DNA of 64,000 nt from Syntrophaceae bacterium. GTDB taxonomy: Bacteria; Desulfobacterota; BSN033; UBA1163. The translations under genes and the position numbers were made by a program. Below, in pieces: positions 55,157-63,018 of this stretch. Where the stretch lies: contig JACAEX010000067.1 of NCBI GenBank assembly GCA_013388635.1, forward strand, positions 54,066 to 118,065. Direction: 5' to 3'. Within the stretch, counting starts at the first letter, position 1; each line of letters opens with the position of its first letter. A model generated the notes under the pieces. It worked only from the letters and a program-made list of their open reading frames with translations. It ran no database searches and was not told the origin of the DNA.

Positions 55157-56292
55157 GAAGGTTTGTCCTCTCTCAAATTCAGGAGAGGGGGCCAATCCCT
55201 TTTTCTCAATTTATGGAATGGTGTCTCTACCACCCGGAATTCGGGTATTACCGATCTGGGAGGAGAAGGATCGGGAGGGATGGAGACTACTATACCAGTT
55301 CGTGCGTCCACCCCATTTTCGGCCAGTTGGTCGGCAAGCAGCTCTTTCAGATGGCAGAGATAATGGGAAAGGGGACCTTCGAGGTGGTCGAGATGGGAGG
55401 AGGGCGGGGCTTTCTATGCATGGACATCTTGAATTGGGCGAAGAAGAGCAGGCCAACCCTTTACGAACAGATTCGCTATTACCTCATCGAGACCGCCCCC
55501 GGTTTTCTGAGAGAGCAGAAGGAGAGACTCTTTGAAGAGGGGAGGGCTGGGAAGGTCTTCTGGTTAAGTCCGGAAGAACTCAGAGAGGGAGAGGTTCAGA
55601 TCGAAGGCTGCTTTCTCTCCAATGAACTGGTTGACGCCTTTCCTGTACACCGGGTGGTCCTCGATCAAGGCGTTCTGAAGGAGATTTACGTCACTCAAGA
55701 GGGAGGCGGTCTAAGGGAGGAGTGGGCAGAGCCTTCCGACCCGAGGATTTCTGACTATTTCAATTCAATGAATATCACTCTCGGAGAAGGTCAGAAGGCA
55801 GAGGTCAATCTCCAAGCATTGGAATGGATGGAGAAGGTGGCGCAATCTCTGAAAAGAGGATTTGCGCTGACGATAGATTATGGCTATCTGGCTGAAGAGC
55901 TCTATGCGCCATTTCGCCGCGATGGGACACTTCTCTGTTACCATCGTCACGAGGTCTCTGGAGACCCATTTGAGAGATTGGGAGAACAGGACATCACCTC
56001 GCATGTCAACTTCAGCGGCCTGATCAAGAGAGGGGAGGAGTTAGGCCTTCACTTCACCGGTCTGGTCTCTCAGTCCCGTTTTCTGATCGGGTTGGGCATC
56101 CTCGAGGAGATGGAGGCCCTGGAGAGAGGGCTCTCTGAGATCGATGGACTGAGATTGAGGCTTTCTTTAAAGCATCTGATCGAGCCGGAGGCAGGGATGG
56201 GAGAGGTCTTTAAGGTGCTGATCCAGCATAAAGGAATCGAGAGACCCCAACTGGATGGCCTGAAAGATCTTCGTTCGATTCCATGGAGATAA
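55153..56292 (+). CDS. MidA/NDUFAF7-family SAM methyltransferase
   Basis: A 379-residue class I methyltransferase of the COG1565 family: IQERGPIPFSQFMEWCLYHPEFGYYRSG, SSCVHPIFGQLVGKQLFQM, EVVEMGGGRGFLCMDIL (SAM loop), LSNELVDAFPVH and DYGYLAEELYAP. In mitochondria the relative NDUFAF7 methylates a complex I arginine; bacterial members are little studied. The TTG at 55153 fits the family start and is coupled to the preceding gene (TTGA overlap) after GAGGGGAGAGC; a longer start at ATG 55120 is also open. Confidence 0.85.
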   Translation: MRRFVLSQIQERGPIPFSQFMEWCLYHPEFGYYRSGRRRIGRDGDYYTSSCVHPIFGQLVGKQLFQMAEIMGKGTFEVVEMGGGRGFLCMDILNWAKKSRPTLYEQIRYYLIETAPGFLREQKERLFEEGRAGKVFWLSPEELREGEVQIEGCFLSNELVDAFPVHRVVLDQGVLKEIYVTQEGGGLREEWAEPSDPRISDYFNSMNITLGEGQKAEVNLQALEWMEKVAQSLKRGFALTIDYGYLAEELYAPFRRDGTLLCYHRHEVSGDPFERLGEQDITSHVNFSGLIKRGEELGLHFTGLVSQSRFLIGLGILEEMEALERGLSEIDGLRLRLSLKHLIEPEAGMGEVFKVLIQHKGIERPQLDGLKDLRSIPWR

Positions 56293-56380
56293 GAAATCCC
56301 TCGCTCGCTTTATAGAGAATGGTTTCAAACCATTTTCTTTACGGAGGTGTGGGGAGATTACAAAAGAATCGGAGGAATCG

Positions 56381-57157
56381 TTGAAAGTCCTGGGGATCTT
56401 TGGAAGTCCAAGAAGAGGGGGCAATACAGATATCCTTTTGGAAGAGGCCCTGAAAGGGGCGGAGGAGGAGGGGGCAGAGGTGGACCGTCTTCATCTCACC
56501 GACTTCGCCATCACCCCCTGCAGGGAATGTCACGGATGCGATCAGACGGGTGAGTGTGTCATCCTTGACGATATGCAGAGGATCTATCCAAGGTTGTTGG
56601 AAGCAGATGTCATCATTCTTGCCTCGCCGATCTTCTTTTACGGGGTGACGGGCTGGGCGAAGGCCTTGATTGACCGATGCCAGGCGTTATGGGCGAGGAA
56701 GTATCTTGTCAAGGATCCATCCCTGGGGAAGGAGGGTAAAAGGAGAAAAGGCTTCCTGATCGCTGTAGCGGCCACCAAAGGGGAGCGAGTCTTTGAGGGA
56801 GCGATCCTCACGGCAAAGTATTTTTTCGACGTCCTCAATGCAGAATATGTCGGAGAACTGGTCTTTCGGAAAGTGGAGAAAAAGGGTGAGATTCTGGGAC
56901 ACCCCGAGGCGATCCAGCAAGCCTTTGAGGCTGGAAGGAGGCTGGTTTTGGAAAGGAGGGAGGTGAGACGGATGACACAATGGAAGTGTTCGAATTGTAG
57001 CTATACCTTTGGAGCGGATACAGTCCCCGATCGTTGTCCATCTTGTAACCAGACCTGCACCTTCAGCGATGTGACCTGCTACATTCCAGATTGTGGAGGG
57101 CCGGGGAATATTGATCCGAGACTTTTAGGTAAGAAAGATAAACCCACGAATGAATAG
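56381..57157 (+). CDS. FMN-dependent flavoprotein fused to rubredoxin-like domain
   Basis: A 258-residue protein. Residues 1-185 are an NADPH-dependent FMN reductase/iron-sulfur flavoprotein fold (VLGIFGSPRRGGNTDILLEEALKGAEEEGAEVD, CRECHGCDQTGECVILDDM with four cysteines, ASPIFFYGVTGWAKALIDR). Residues about 197-230 add a zinc/iron ribbon WKCSNCSYTF ... CPSC, like rubredoxin ends of rubrerythrin. Starts at TTG 56381 with GGAGG five bases before. Probably an electron carrier for oxygen or metal stress. It begins the redox/metal group. Confidence 0.82.
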   Translation: MKVLGIFGSPRRGGNTDILLEEALKGAEEEGAEVDRLHLTDFAITPCRECHGCDQTGECVILDDMQRIYPRLLEADVIILASPIFFYGVTGWAKALIDRCQALWARKYLVKDPSLGKEGKRRKGFLIAVAATKGERVFEGAILTAKYFFDVLNAEYVGELVFRKVEKKGEILGHPEAIQQAFEAGRRLVLERREVRRMTQWKCSNCSYTFGADTVPDRCPSCNQTCTFSDVTCYIPDCGGPGNIDPRLLGKKDKPTNE

Positions 57158-57295
57158 TAAATCTTAAGGACGAAATTCGAAATTTGAAAGAACTTTGTTT
57201 GGAAAATTTGGTGAGTTGGATTTAGGATTGGTGTATTGGTCCTTAACGGACGCTTCGTCCGATATTTGAATTTAGAATTGGAGTATAGGAGGGAA
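57158..57295. repeat. Family B/A-type repeat gap between flavoprotein and DJ-1 genes
   Basis: Contains GACGAAATTCGAAATTTGAAAG, GTTTGGAAAATTTGGTGAGTTGGATTTAGG and GATATTTGAATTTAGAATTGG words seen elsewhere. Also GGACGCTTCGTCC (57249-57261), a small palindrome. The two genes are otherwise in the same direction. Confidence 0.5.
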
Positions 57296-57309
57296 AGGAG
57301 GAAAAGACA

Positions 57310-57831
57310 ATGCGACTCAAAGGCAAGAAGGTGGTTCTCCTTGCAGAGAATCTCTATCAGGATTTGGAGCTGTGGGTTCCCTACTATCGATTGAAGGAGG
57401 AGGGGGCAGAGGTCACGGTGGTGGGATCTGGAAGCAGCCAGACCTTCACCGGAAAGTATGGGTATCCCATTCAGGTCGATAAAGAGGCGAAAGAGATCGA
57501 TATGTCTAAGTATGATGGCGTGGTCATCCCCGGAGGTTATGCACCGGATGTGATGCGGCGCTACCCGGAGATGGTGAGGATCGTTCGCGAAGCGCACCAG
57601 AAGGGGAAGGTGATCGCGGCCATCTGTCATGCGGGCTGGATGCTCGTCTCCGCGGGTATTTTGAAGGGAAAGAAGGTGACCGGTTTTTTTGCGATCAAGG
57701 ATGACCTGGTCAATGCCGGTGCGAACTATGTGGATGAGGAGGTGGTCAGGGATGGGAATCTGGTTACGTCGAGGAAACCCGATGATCTGCCCGCCTTCTG
57801 CAGGGAGATGATCGAAGCCTTATCTCGATAG
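57310..57831 (+). CDS. DJ-1/PfpI-family protein
   Basis: A 173-residue class I glutamine-amidotransferase-like protein with the nucleophile Cys in AAICHAGWMLVSAG (about residue 103) and the acidic partner in LAENLYQDLELWVPYYRLKEEG, VVIPGGYAPDV. PfpI/YhbO type proteins act as proteases or deglycases under stress; activity is uncertain. Placed between two stress-type redox genes. GGAAAGGAGG precedes the ATG. Confidence 0.9.
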   Translation: MRLKGKKVVLLAENLYQDLELWVPYYRLKEEGAEVTVVGSGSSQTFTGKYGYPIQVDKEAKEIDMSKYDGVVIPGGYAPDVMRRYPEMVRIVREAHQKGKVIAAICHAGWMLVSAGILKGKKVTGFFAIKDDLVNAGANYVDEEVVRDGNLVTSRKPDDLPAFCREMIEALSR

Positions 57832-57850
57832 GAGCGAAAAGGAGGATGAG

Positions 57851-58621
57851 ATGGTGGCGAGCCCAAACGTAAAATATGCCTGTGAGCATTGTGGTGCTGA
57901 AGCGGATATGATCGTTGAAGGGTTTGAAAGCGTCCAGGATGTGATTGAAAAAAAGAGAGGGACGATCTGTAAACATTGTGGGAAAGCGATAGAGACGTTC
58001 ATAAGGGTGAGGAAACCCTTTGCCTGCGAGCATTGCGGTGCCGAGGCAGATATGAGCCTTGAGGGGATTGAGAAAGTCGAGGACGTCGTCAAGAGGTATA
58101 ACAAGCTCACCTGCGATACCTGTGGAAAGGATATTCCTTGGACGGTGAGGGAGGATCTCAAGGCGATTGAGATAGCGATGAAGGCAGAGAAGGAGGCTTC
58201 TCAGTCCTATTCCAAGGCCGCTAAGATGACGAAGAATCCCAAAGGGAAGGATATGTTTCAACAACTCTCCGAGTTTGAGATGAACCATTATAAAAGACTT
58301 AAAGAGCTTTCCCAATCCCTTCAGGAAAAAGGTGAATGGATGCTCTATTCCGGGACTTCTCTCAAGAGGAGATCCATTCCTCTTAAAATGGATAAACTGG
58401 GAGACAAGGAACAGCTGACAGATATGGACGCCTTGAGAATAGCGATCAGGGAGGAAAAAAAGGCGCAAGCTTACTATCGCCTAATGGCGGAGTTGGCCAG
58501 GGATGCCCGCGGAAAAGATATGTATAAGCGCCTGGCTGAGGAGGAGGCCCTCCACGAGAAGATCCTGAATGACCAGTACTACAGCCTTCACAATACTGGG
58601 GTGTGGAGCTGGGGAGACTAA
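57851..58621 (+). CDS. Rubrerythrin-like diiron protein with two tandem zinc ribbons
   Basis: A 256-residue protein. The N-terminus repeats one unit twice: YACEHCGAEADMIVEG...CKHCGKAIE (residues 9-53) and FACEHCGAEADMSLEG...CDTCGKDIP (57-97), each a four-Cys ribbon. Residues about 100-170 and 185-256 are helical ferritin-like halves with carboxylate/His pairs (KAEKEASQSY, EFEMNHYKRL; REEKKAQAYYRL, EEEALHEKIL). It resembles rubrerythrin peroxidases, but ribbons are duplicated and at the front. GGAGGATGAG precedes ATG. Probably scavenges peroxide or handles iron. Confidence 0.82.
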   Translation: MVASPNVKYACEHCGAEADMIVEGFESVQDVIEKKRGTICKHCGKAIETFIRVRKPFACEHCGAEADMSLEGIEKVEDVVKRYNKLTCDTCGKDIPWTVREDLKAIEIAMKAEKEASQSYSKAAKMTKNPKGKDMFQQLSEFEMNHYKRLKELSQSLQEKGEWMLYSGTSLKRRSIPLKMDKLGDKEQLTDMDALRIAIREEKKAQAYYRLMAELARDARGKDMYKRLAEEEALHEKILNDQYYSLHNTGVWSWGD

Positions 58622-58690
58622 TCGATTTCAAATTGCAGATTTCAGATTGAAGATCTTTCAATTTGCGATCTGCAATCTTAAATTTGAAAT
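58622..58690. repeat. Short dyad-rich gap before the P1B ATPase
   Basis: ATTTCAAATTGCAGATTTCAGATTGAAGATC and its near complement AATTTGCGATCTGCAATCTTAAATTTGAAAT form a long hairpin across the gap. Same style as family B. Confidence 0.6.
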
Positions 58691-58698
58691 GGAATGAG

Positions 58699-60798
58699 AT
58701 GGAAGAGAAGAAGTTCGAGGGCAAATCGAAGATCACCCTTGCGATCGATCATATTCACTGCGGCGACTGCGCCCTGAATATCGAACGTTCTGTGGAGCAT
58801 GTTCCTGGGGTCCTCTCTGCAGAGGTAAGTTATGTGCTCTCGAGCGCTACCGTTTACTACGATCCCCACCGGGTGGGAGAAGAACAGATCAAAAAAGCAA
58901 TTACGAAACCCGGTTATGCGATCAAAGAGACGCTTGCGGAAAGAACCCGGACATTCTGGAAGGAGAGAAGATCCTTTATCTTCCTGTGCCTTTCAGGAGC
59001 GACGCTTGGCCTCTCCTGGATTTTTGGATGGATCGGTTTGGCCCCCCGCCATTTGCCCAACACCCTCGCCGTCGTCTCCTTGATTCTGGGTGGTTATCCG
59101 ATTGTGAAGAGCGCCATCAAGACACTCCTCATCCCGGATTTAAATGTGGATACCCTTGTATCGATCGCTGCTGTTTCCGCCGCGGCAGTCGGTGCTTATC
59201 AGGAGGCCGCCACGGTAATCTTCGTTATGCTCCTCGGTGAATTCTTGGAAGGGCTGACCGTTGGCAAGACCCGGAAGGCCATTGCCTCCTTGATCCAGCT
59301 TTCTCCAAAGACGGCCTGGGTCAGGCGGGAGGGGAATGAAGTTCAGGTTCCGATTGAGGATGTGAAACCCAGGGAGGTGGTGATCGTCAAGCCTGGGGAG
59401 AGGATCCCCGTCGATGGGAAGATCATTTCTGGTTGCGCTTCGATCAATCAGTCCACTTTGACCGGAGAATCGATCCCGGTTGAAAAAGAGGTCGGGGATA
59501 AGATTTACTGCGGAACCTTTAATGAATCCGGATCCTGCGAGATCGAAGCCACTCAGGTGGCCGAGGATACAAAATTGGCCCAGATCAAACGTCTGATCTT
59601 AGAGGCCCAAACGCAAAAGTCCCCCACCCAGAGGGTGATGGATCGTTTCTCCAGGTACTTTATTCCAGCGATCATCCTGATCGCCCTGGCCACCTTCCTG
59701 GTCACAGGGGAGATCGTCCGGGGGATCACCATCCTCATCGTGGCCTGCCCATGTGCCCTGGTTCTGGGCACACCGACCGCTGTGGTGGCGGCCATCGGAA
59801 ATGCAGCCCGTCAGGGGATTCTGATCAAGGGAGGTGCCTATCTCGAGCAGATGGGAAGGGTGAAGACCCTCCTGATGGATAAGACCGGGACGTTGACGTA
59901 CGGGAGGCCGAGGGTTGTAGAGATAAAGATCTTCAATGGAATGGATGAGAAAGAACTCCTCTACTGGGCGGCGATGGCTGAGAAACGTTCGGAACATCCT
60001 TTAGCCAGAGCCATCACCGAGAAAGCCGATGAATTCGGTCTGAACATCCCCCATCCCCAGGCCTTCGAAAATTTTAGGGGAAAGGGGGTAAAGGCTCAGC
60101 AGAACTCCAGGAGCGTTATCGTGGGGAGCTCTGAAATGATGAGGAGCGAAGGGGTCGAGATTCCGGAATGGGCAAGAAGGTTCTCGGAGTCAAAACAATT
60201 AGAAGGGATGACATCCCTTTTCATCACATTGGACCGTCAAATCTCAGGGATCATCTTCATTTCGGATACAGTAAGGGAAGGCGCCAAGGAGGTTATCGAT
60301 AGAATCAGGAAAGAAGGGTTGGCCGAAATCTGGATGCTCACGGGTGACAGCGATCAGGTGGCCAACCGGATTGGAAGAGAGTTAGGGATCCGATATGAAG
60401 CGAAACTTCTTCCTGAAGAGAAGGTGATGAGGGTGAAGGAGTGGAAGAGGAAGGGGCAGGTGGTCGCGATGGTCGGTGATGGGATCAACGATGCCCCAGC
60501 CCTGGCAGCGGCCGACATCGGCATCGCCATGGGAGCAGTGGGAACGGATGTGGCCACCGAAACAGCCGACATTGCCTTGATGGCCGATGAGCTCGAAAAG
60601 ATTCCGACCCTCATCCGGCTTTCACGGAAGGCCCTTCAGGTGATCAAGCAGAATCTGATTTTTGCCCTTGCTTTCAATACGGTGTTGGTTCTTCTTTCAA
60701 CCCAGGGATGGGTGACGATGATCTTAGGAGCGATCATGCATCAGGCCAGCTCCCTCTTGGTCATCTTCAATTCGATGAGGCTACTGAGGAGAACTTAG
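58699..60798 (+). CDS. P1B-type heavy-metal ATPase
   Basis: A 699-residue metal pump. Residues 10-75 are an HMA-like domain with HIHCGDCALN (Cys-x-x-Cys in a shifted GDC form). Then eight membrane helices, the CPC metal-binding motif (VACPCALVLGTPTAV), DKTGT at about 400, HP at SEHPLARAI, GDGINDAPALAAADIGIAMGAVGTD. The last helices read GAIMHQASSLLVIFNSMRL; this is not the typical copper (MSSS) or zinc/cadmium (D...G) form, so specificity is open. Start ATG 58699 is chosen; it may serve the diiron/rubredoxin proteins around it. Confidence 0.9.
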   Translation: MEEKKFEGKSKITLAIDHIHCGDCALNIERSVEHVPGVLSAEVSYVLSSATVYYDPHRVGEEQIKKAITKPGYAIKETLAERTRTFWKERRSFIFLCLSGATLGLSWIFGWIGLAPRHLPNTLAVVSLILGGYPIVKSAIKTLLIPDLNVDTLVSIAAVSAAAVGAYQEAATVIFVMLLGEFLEGLTVGKTRKAIASLIQLSPKTAWVRREGNEVQVPIEDVKPREVVIVKPGERIPVDGKIISGCASINQSTLTGESIPVEKEVGDKIYCGTFNESGSCEIEATQVAEDTKLAQIKRLILEAQTQKSPTQRVMDRFSRYFIPAIILIALATFLVTGEIVRGITILIVACPCALVLGTPTAVVAAIGNAARQGILIKGGAYLEQMGRVKTLLMDKTGTLTYGRPRVVEIKIFNGMDEKELLYWAAMAEKRSEHPLARAITEKADEFGLNIPHPQAFENFRGKGVKAQQNSRSVIVGSSEMMRSEGVEIPEWARRFSESKQLEGMTSLFITLDRQISGIIFISDTVREGAKEVIDRIRKEGLAEIWMLTGDSDQVANRIGRELGIRYEAKLLPEEKVMRVKEWKRKGQVVAMVGDGINDAPALAAADIGIAMGAVGTDVATETADIALMADELEKIPTLIRLSRKALQVIKQNLIFALAFNTVLVLLSTQGWVTMILGAIMHQASSLLVIFNSMRLLRRT

Positions 60799-60816
60799 TT
60801 CGAAGTGATTAGCTCG

Positions 60817-60835
60817 CCTGCCTGCCGCAGGCAGG
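60817..60835. repeat. Perfect GC palindrome, family D
   Basis: CCTGCCTG-CCG-CAGGCAGG, eight pairs. Related words at 5752-5771 and 49045-49060. Lies in the gap between the P1B gene and the ferritin-like gene. Confidence 0.6.
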
Positions 60836-60883
60836 GGCTCCGGAGAGAAAAAATTCCAAGATCCAAATTTTGTTATTTTCATG

Positions 60884-60912
60884 TTGACCCGATGGAGTTC
60901 GTTTCGTAAAAT
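60884..60912 (+). promoter_or_regulatory. Sigma-70 type promoter of the ferritin-like gene
   Basis: TTGACC (60884-60889), 17-base spacer, TAAAAT (60907-60912, five of six), thirty bases before the ATG at 60942. Confidence 0.7.
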
Positions 60913-60941
60913 GGGATCAACTTCAGAATGAAGGGGGGTCT

Positions 60942-61388
60942 ATGGACAGGAAGAAATTTGAGGAGGTTATCCGCTTTGCTGTTGATAAAGAGGTCGAAGC
61001 CTTTAATTTTTATAGCCAGGGGAGTCAAGTGGTGAAACATTCGGGGGCGAAGGAGCTCTTTCTGGAACTGGCTAAGCAAGAGGAGGGGCATCGGAGATTA
61101 TTGGAAAATCTCGACATCAAGAAGATCGACCAGGCGAGGATTGAAAAGATTCCTAATCTCAAGATCAGTGATTATATGGTCGATGCCGAATTGAAGCCTG
61201 ATCTCTCTTATGCTGAGATGCTTCGAATCGCAATGAAAAGGGAGGAACGTTCAGTCAAACTCTATGAAGATCTGAAAGGGGCCAACCCGGATGAGGATTT
61301 GAAAAAGCTTTTTACCTTCCTGGTTCAAGAGGAATCCAAACACAAACTGAGACTGGAAAAGATTTATGACGAAGAAATCCTGAAATAG
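60942..61388 (+). CDS. Ferritin-like/rubrerythrin-family diiron protein
   Basis: A 148-residue four-helix protein. Two E...ExxH sets are visible: VDKEVEAFNFYSQ with KQEEGHRRLLE, and KREERSVKLYEDL with QEESKHKLRLE. The middle NLKISDYMVDAELKPDLSYAEML is typical of the rubrerythrin-like DUF2202-type family. No rubredoxin domain; the rubredoxin gene lies next downstream. Probably stores iron or reduces peroxide. Confidence 0.85.
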   Translation: MDRKKFEEVIRFAVDKEVEAFNFYSQGSQVVKHSGAKELFLELAKQEEGHRRLLENLDIKKIDQARIEKIPNLKISDYMVDAELKPDLSYAEMLRIAMKREERSVKLYEDLKGANPDEDLKKLFTFLVQEESKHKLRLEKIYDEEILK

Positions 61389-61532
61389 TTGCAAGCGACG
61401 GTTAAGGAGTGTTTCGCTCGAGAGGAGCATTTCCTTTAAGGGGCGTTCTGTTTGAGACCTTTAACCCTTATCCTCAAGGCGGAAAGCTGCTCTTATAACG
61501 AAGTGCTCATCTAATATTATTTGGAGGCTGAA

Positions 61533-61691
61533 ATGGAGAAATATAAATGTACGGTCTGCGGCTATATCTATGATCCAGCAAAGGGAGACCCGGACGGTGA
61601 TATCCCTCCCAATACCCCCTTTGAGAAATTACCTGAGACCTGGGTCTGTCCAGTATGCGGTGCCCCAAAAGATATGTTTGAGAAGGCTTAG
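61533..61691 (+). CDS. Rubredoxin
   Basis: A 52-residue protein, [19 protein letters not shown] ... [16 protein letters not shown], with the two CxxCG knuckles binding Fe(SCys)4. It passes electrons to rubrerythrin or other diiron peroxidases. TTTGGAGGCTGAA precedes the ATG. It is the closest redox partner for the ferritin-like gene 144 bases upstream. Textbook rubredoxin. Confidence 0.97.
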   Translation: MEKYKCTVCGYIYDPAKGDPDGDIPPNTPFEKLPETWVCPVCGAPKDMFEKA

Positions 61692-61745
61692 GGTTTCTGG
61701 TTAAACGTTTCCTATTATTCAGTTAAATGGTGCTCGCTTTAGAGA

Positions 61746-62063
61746 TTAGTCTCCGTAGACTACGGTCTTGTACTTTCCGATGACCCCGAGAATGTTCTCG
61801 ACCTCGTAATCTACGTATTTAATCTTCTTGATGCCTCCGTTTTTTGCAGCGGTCGTGATGCTTCCATCACCAAATGCGACCAGTCCCATTATGGAAGTCA
61901 CCTCGGCAGTGCCGACTTTGGTGTATGAAACCTCACCGGTTGAAGCGCCAATGCCTCCTTTTGCTCCAACATACAACGAACCCATAGGCATGTAACTTGC
62001 GCAACCCGCGACGGCAAAGAACAACAGGGTGGCAAGGGAGAACAAATATCTTCTTTTGAGCAT
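61746..62063 (-). CDS. TRL-like family lipoprotein
   Basis: A 105-residue lipoprotein. Lipobox VAGC (residues 18-21) after a hydrophobic signal (YLFSLATLLFFA). The rest, GGIGASTGEVSYTKVGTAEVTSIMGLVAFGDGSITTAAKNGGIKKIKYVDYEVENILGVIGKYKTVVYG, matches the TRL (tRNA-associated locus) lipoprotein family of unknown function. Codes on the minus strand, convergent to rubredoxin. GGAGG precedes ATG. Confidence 0.85.
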   Translation of the reverse strand: MLKRRYLFSLATLLFFAVAGCASYMPMGSLYVGAKGGIGASTGEVSYTKVGTAEVTSIMGLVAFGDGSITTAAKNGGIKKIKYVDYEVENILGVIGKYKTVVYGD

Positions 62064-62387
62064 ATCTTACCTCCTCAGCGTGCGAGCACCATTTAACCGG
62101 GGGTGATTTGGTTGCAATTACAGTGCCGAATGAAACCTCTGAGAATTACATGATTTTTTGGAAATCATGGGGAGCAGGAGTGGACATAAATGATGAATGA
62201 GAGACCAAAAATGTCACTTCCCAACAGAAAGTCCCAGCATTTATGCCTGGGATGGCAAAGGCGGAGAGCTTCGGTTCCTTATTTCTCCATTTCTGCCTTT
62301 GGGCCGGTGTCGATGCCCGTGCCCTTTCGGGCTGGGTTTAGTTCAGTTTTGGTTCAGAGGATTCCCGATGGTGCTTCTGAAAAAGGG
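62064..62387 (-). other. Highly structured 324-base gap upstream of the TRL-like gene
   Basis: No gene is seen. On the minus strand four stems form in order: GCCC-GAAA-GGGC (62332-62321, GNRA loop); CAAAGGC pairing GCCTTTG with inner GGAGA/TCTCC (62301-62256); TCCCAG pairing CTGGGA (62252-62232); CATGATTT pairing AAATCATG (62169-62149). The order of stems fits an RNA leader for the TRL-like gene, or a mobile extragenic element. I cannot match it to a known riboswitch. Confidence 0.45.
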
Positions 62388-62921
62388 TCAACGTGGTTTG
62401 TCTTCGTGGCTGAGGAGGGAGCGGTAGATCTCTTTCAGGTTTTGGTATACCTCCAAAGTATATCGAATCGACTCGAGATCTTTTTCGTCAACGGATCGAA
62501 TGGCCTTGGCCGGGGTTCCCAGAGCCAGCGTTCTCGGCGGGATCACCGTATTGGGCGTGACGACAGATCCTGCGCCGACGATCGATTCTTCCCCGATCTC
62601 CGCATTGTTGAGGACGATCGCGCCCACCCCGACGAGAGATCTTCTCTTAATCCTGCATCCATGGACCACGACTCGATGGCCCAAAACCACCTCATCCTCA
62701 AGGAAGAGTGGGTAGAGGTCCTTTTCCACATGCAGGATGCAGGCATCCTGAATGTTGCAGTTTGAGCCGATTCGAATATAGTTAAAGTCTCCCCGGACGA
62801 CGCAGTTAAACCAGATATTGGTTCCCGGCCCTATCTCGACATCGCCAATGACCAGCGCATTGCCAGCGATAAAGGCTGTTGGATCCACCTTGGGATGCTT
62901 TCCTTGAAACCCGATGATCAT
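62388..62921 (-). CDS. Gamma-carbonic anhydrase-like protein
   Basis: A 177-residue left-handed beta-helix of hexapeptide repeats. The metal-binding pattern is visible: RIGSNCNIQDACILHVE (Gln-Asp and His), VVLGHRVVVHGCRI (two His). Residues GPGTNIWFNCVVRGDFNYI and GVGAIVLNNAEIGEESIVGAGSVV are typical. Active carbonic anhydrase is possible; some family members are inactive or act on other esters. No clear ribosome site for the ATG at 62921 (GAAAAATG context). Confidence 0.9.
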   Translation of the reverse strand: MIIGFQGKHPKVDPTAFIAGNALVIGDVEIGPGTNIWFNCVVRGDFNYIRIGSNCNIQDACILHVEKDLYPLFLEDEVVLGHRVVVHGCRIKRRSLVGVGAIVLNNAEIGEESIVGAGSVVTPNTVIPPRTLALGTPAKAIRSVDEKDLESIRYTLEVYQNLKEIYRSLLSHEDKPR

Positions 62922-63018
62922 TTTTCGCCCCCTTTTTCTGTTTCAGAAGTGATCAGTTAACGAGAGGTATTAGCTCAACTCCACATTGAGGATTCTTACC
63001 ATTGTCGACTTCAACCCA

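Noticed and set aside
62281..62340. Cyclic-di-GMP riboswitch in the gap before the TRL-like gene
   Set aside because: A GNRA hairpin is present but the conserved GACGCAAAGCC-type core of the known class is missing.
62190..62765. 191-residue plus-strand frame crossing the structured gap and gamma-carbonic anhydrase
   Set aside because: It runs antisense through a good hexapeptide-repeat gene; the gap part looks like repeat or RNA structure, not protein.
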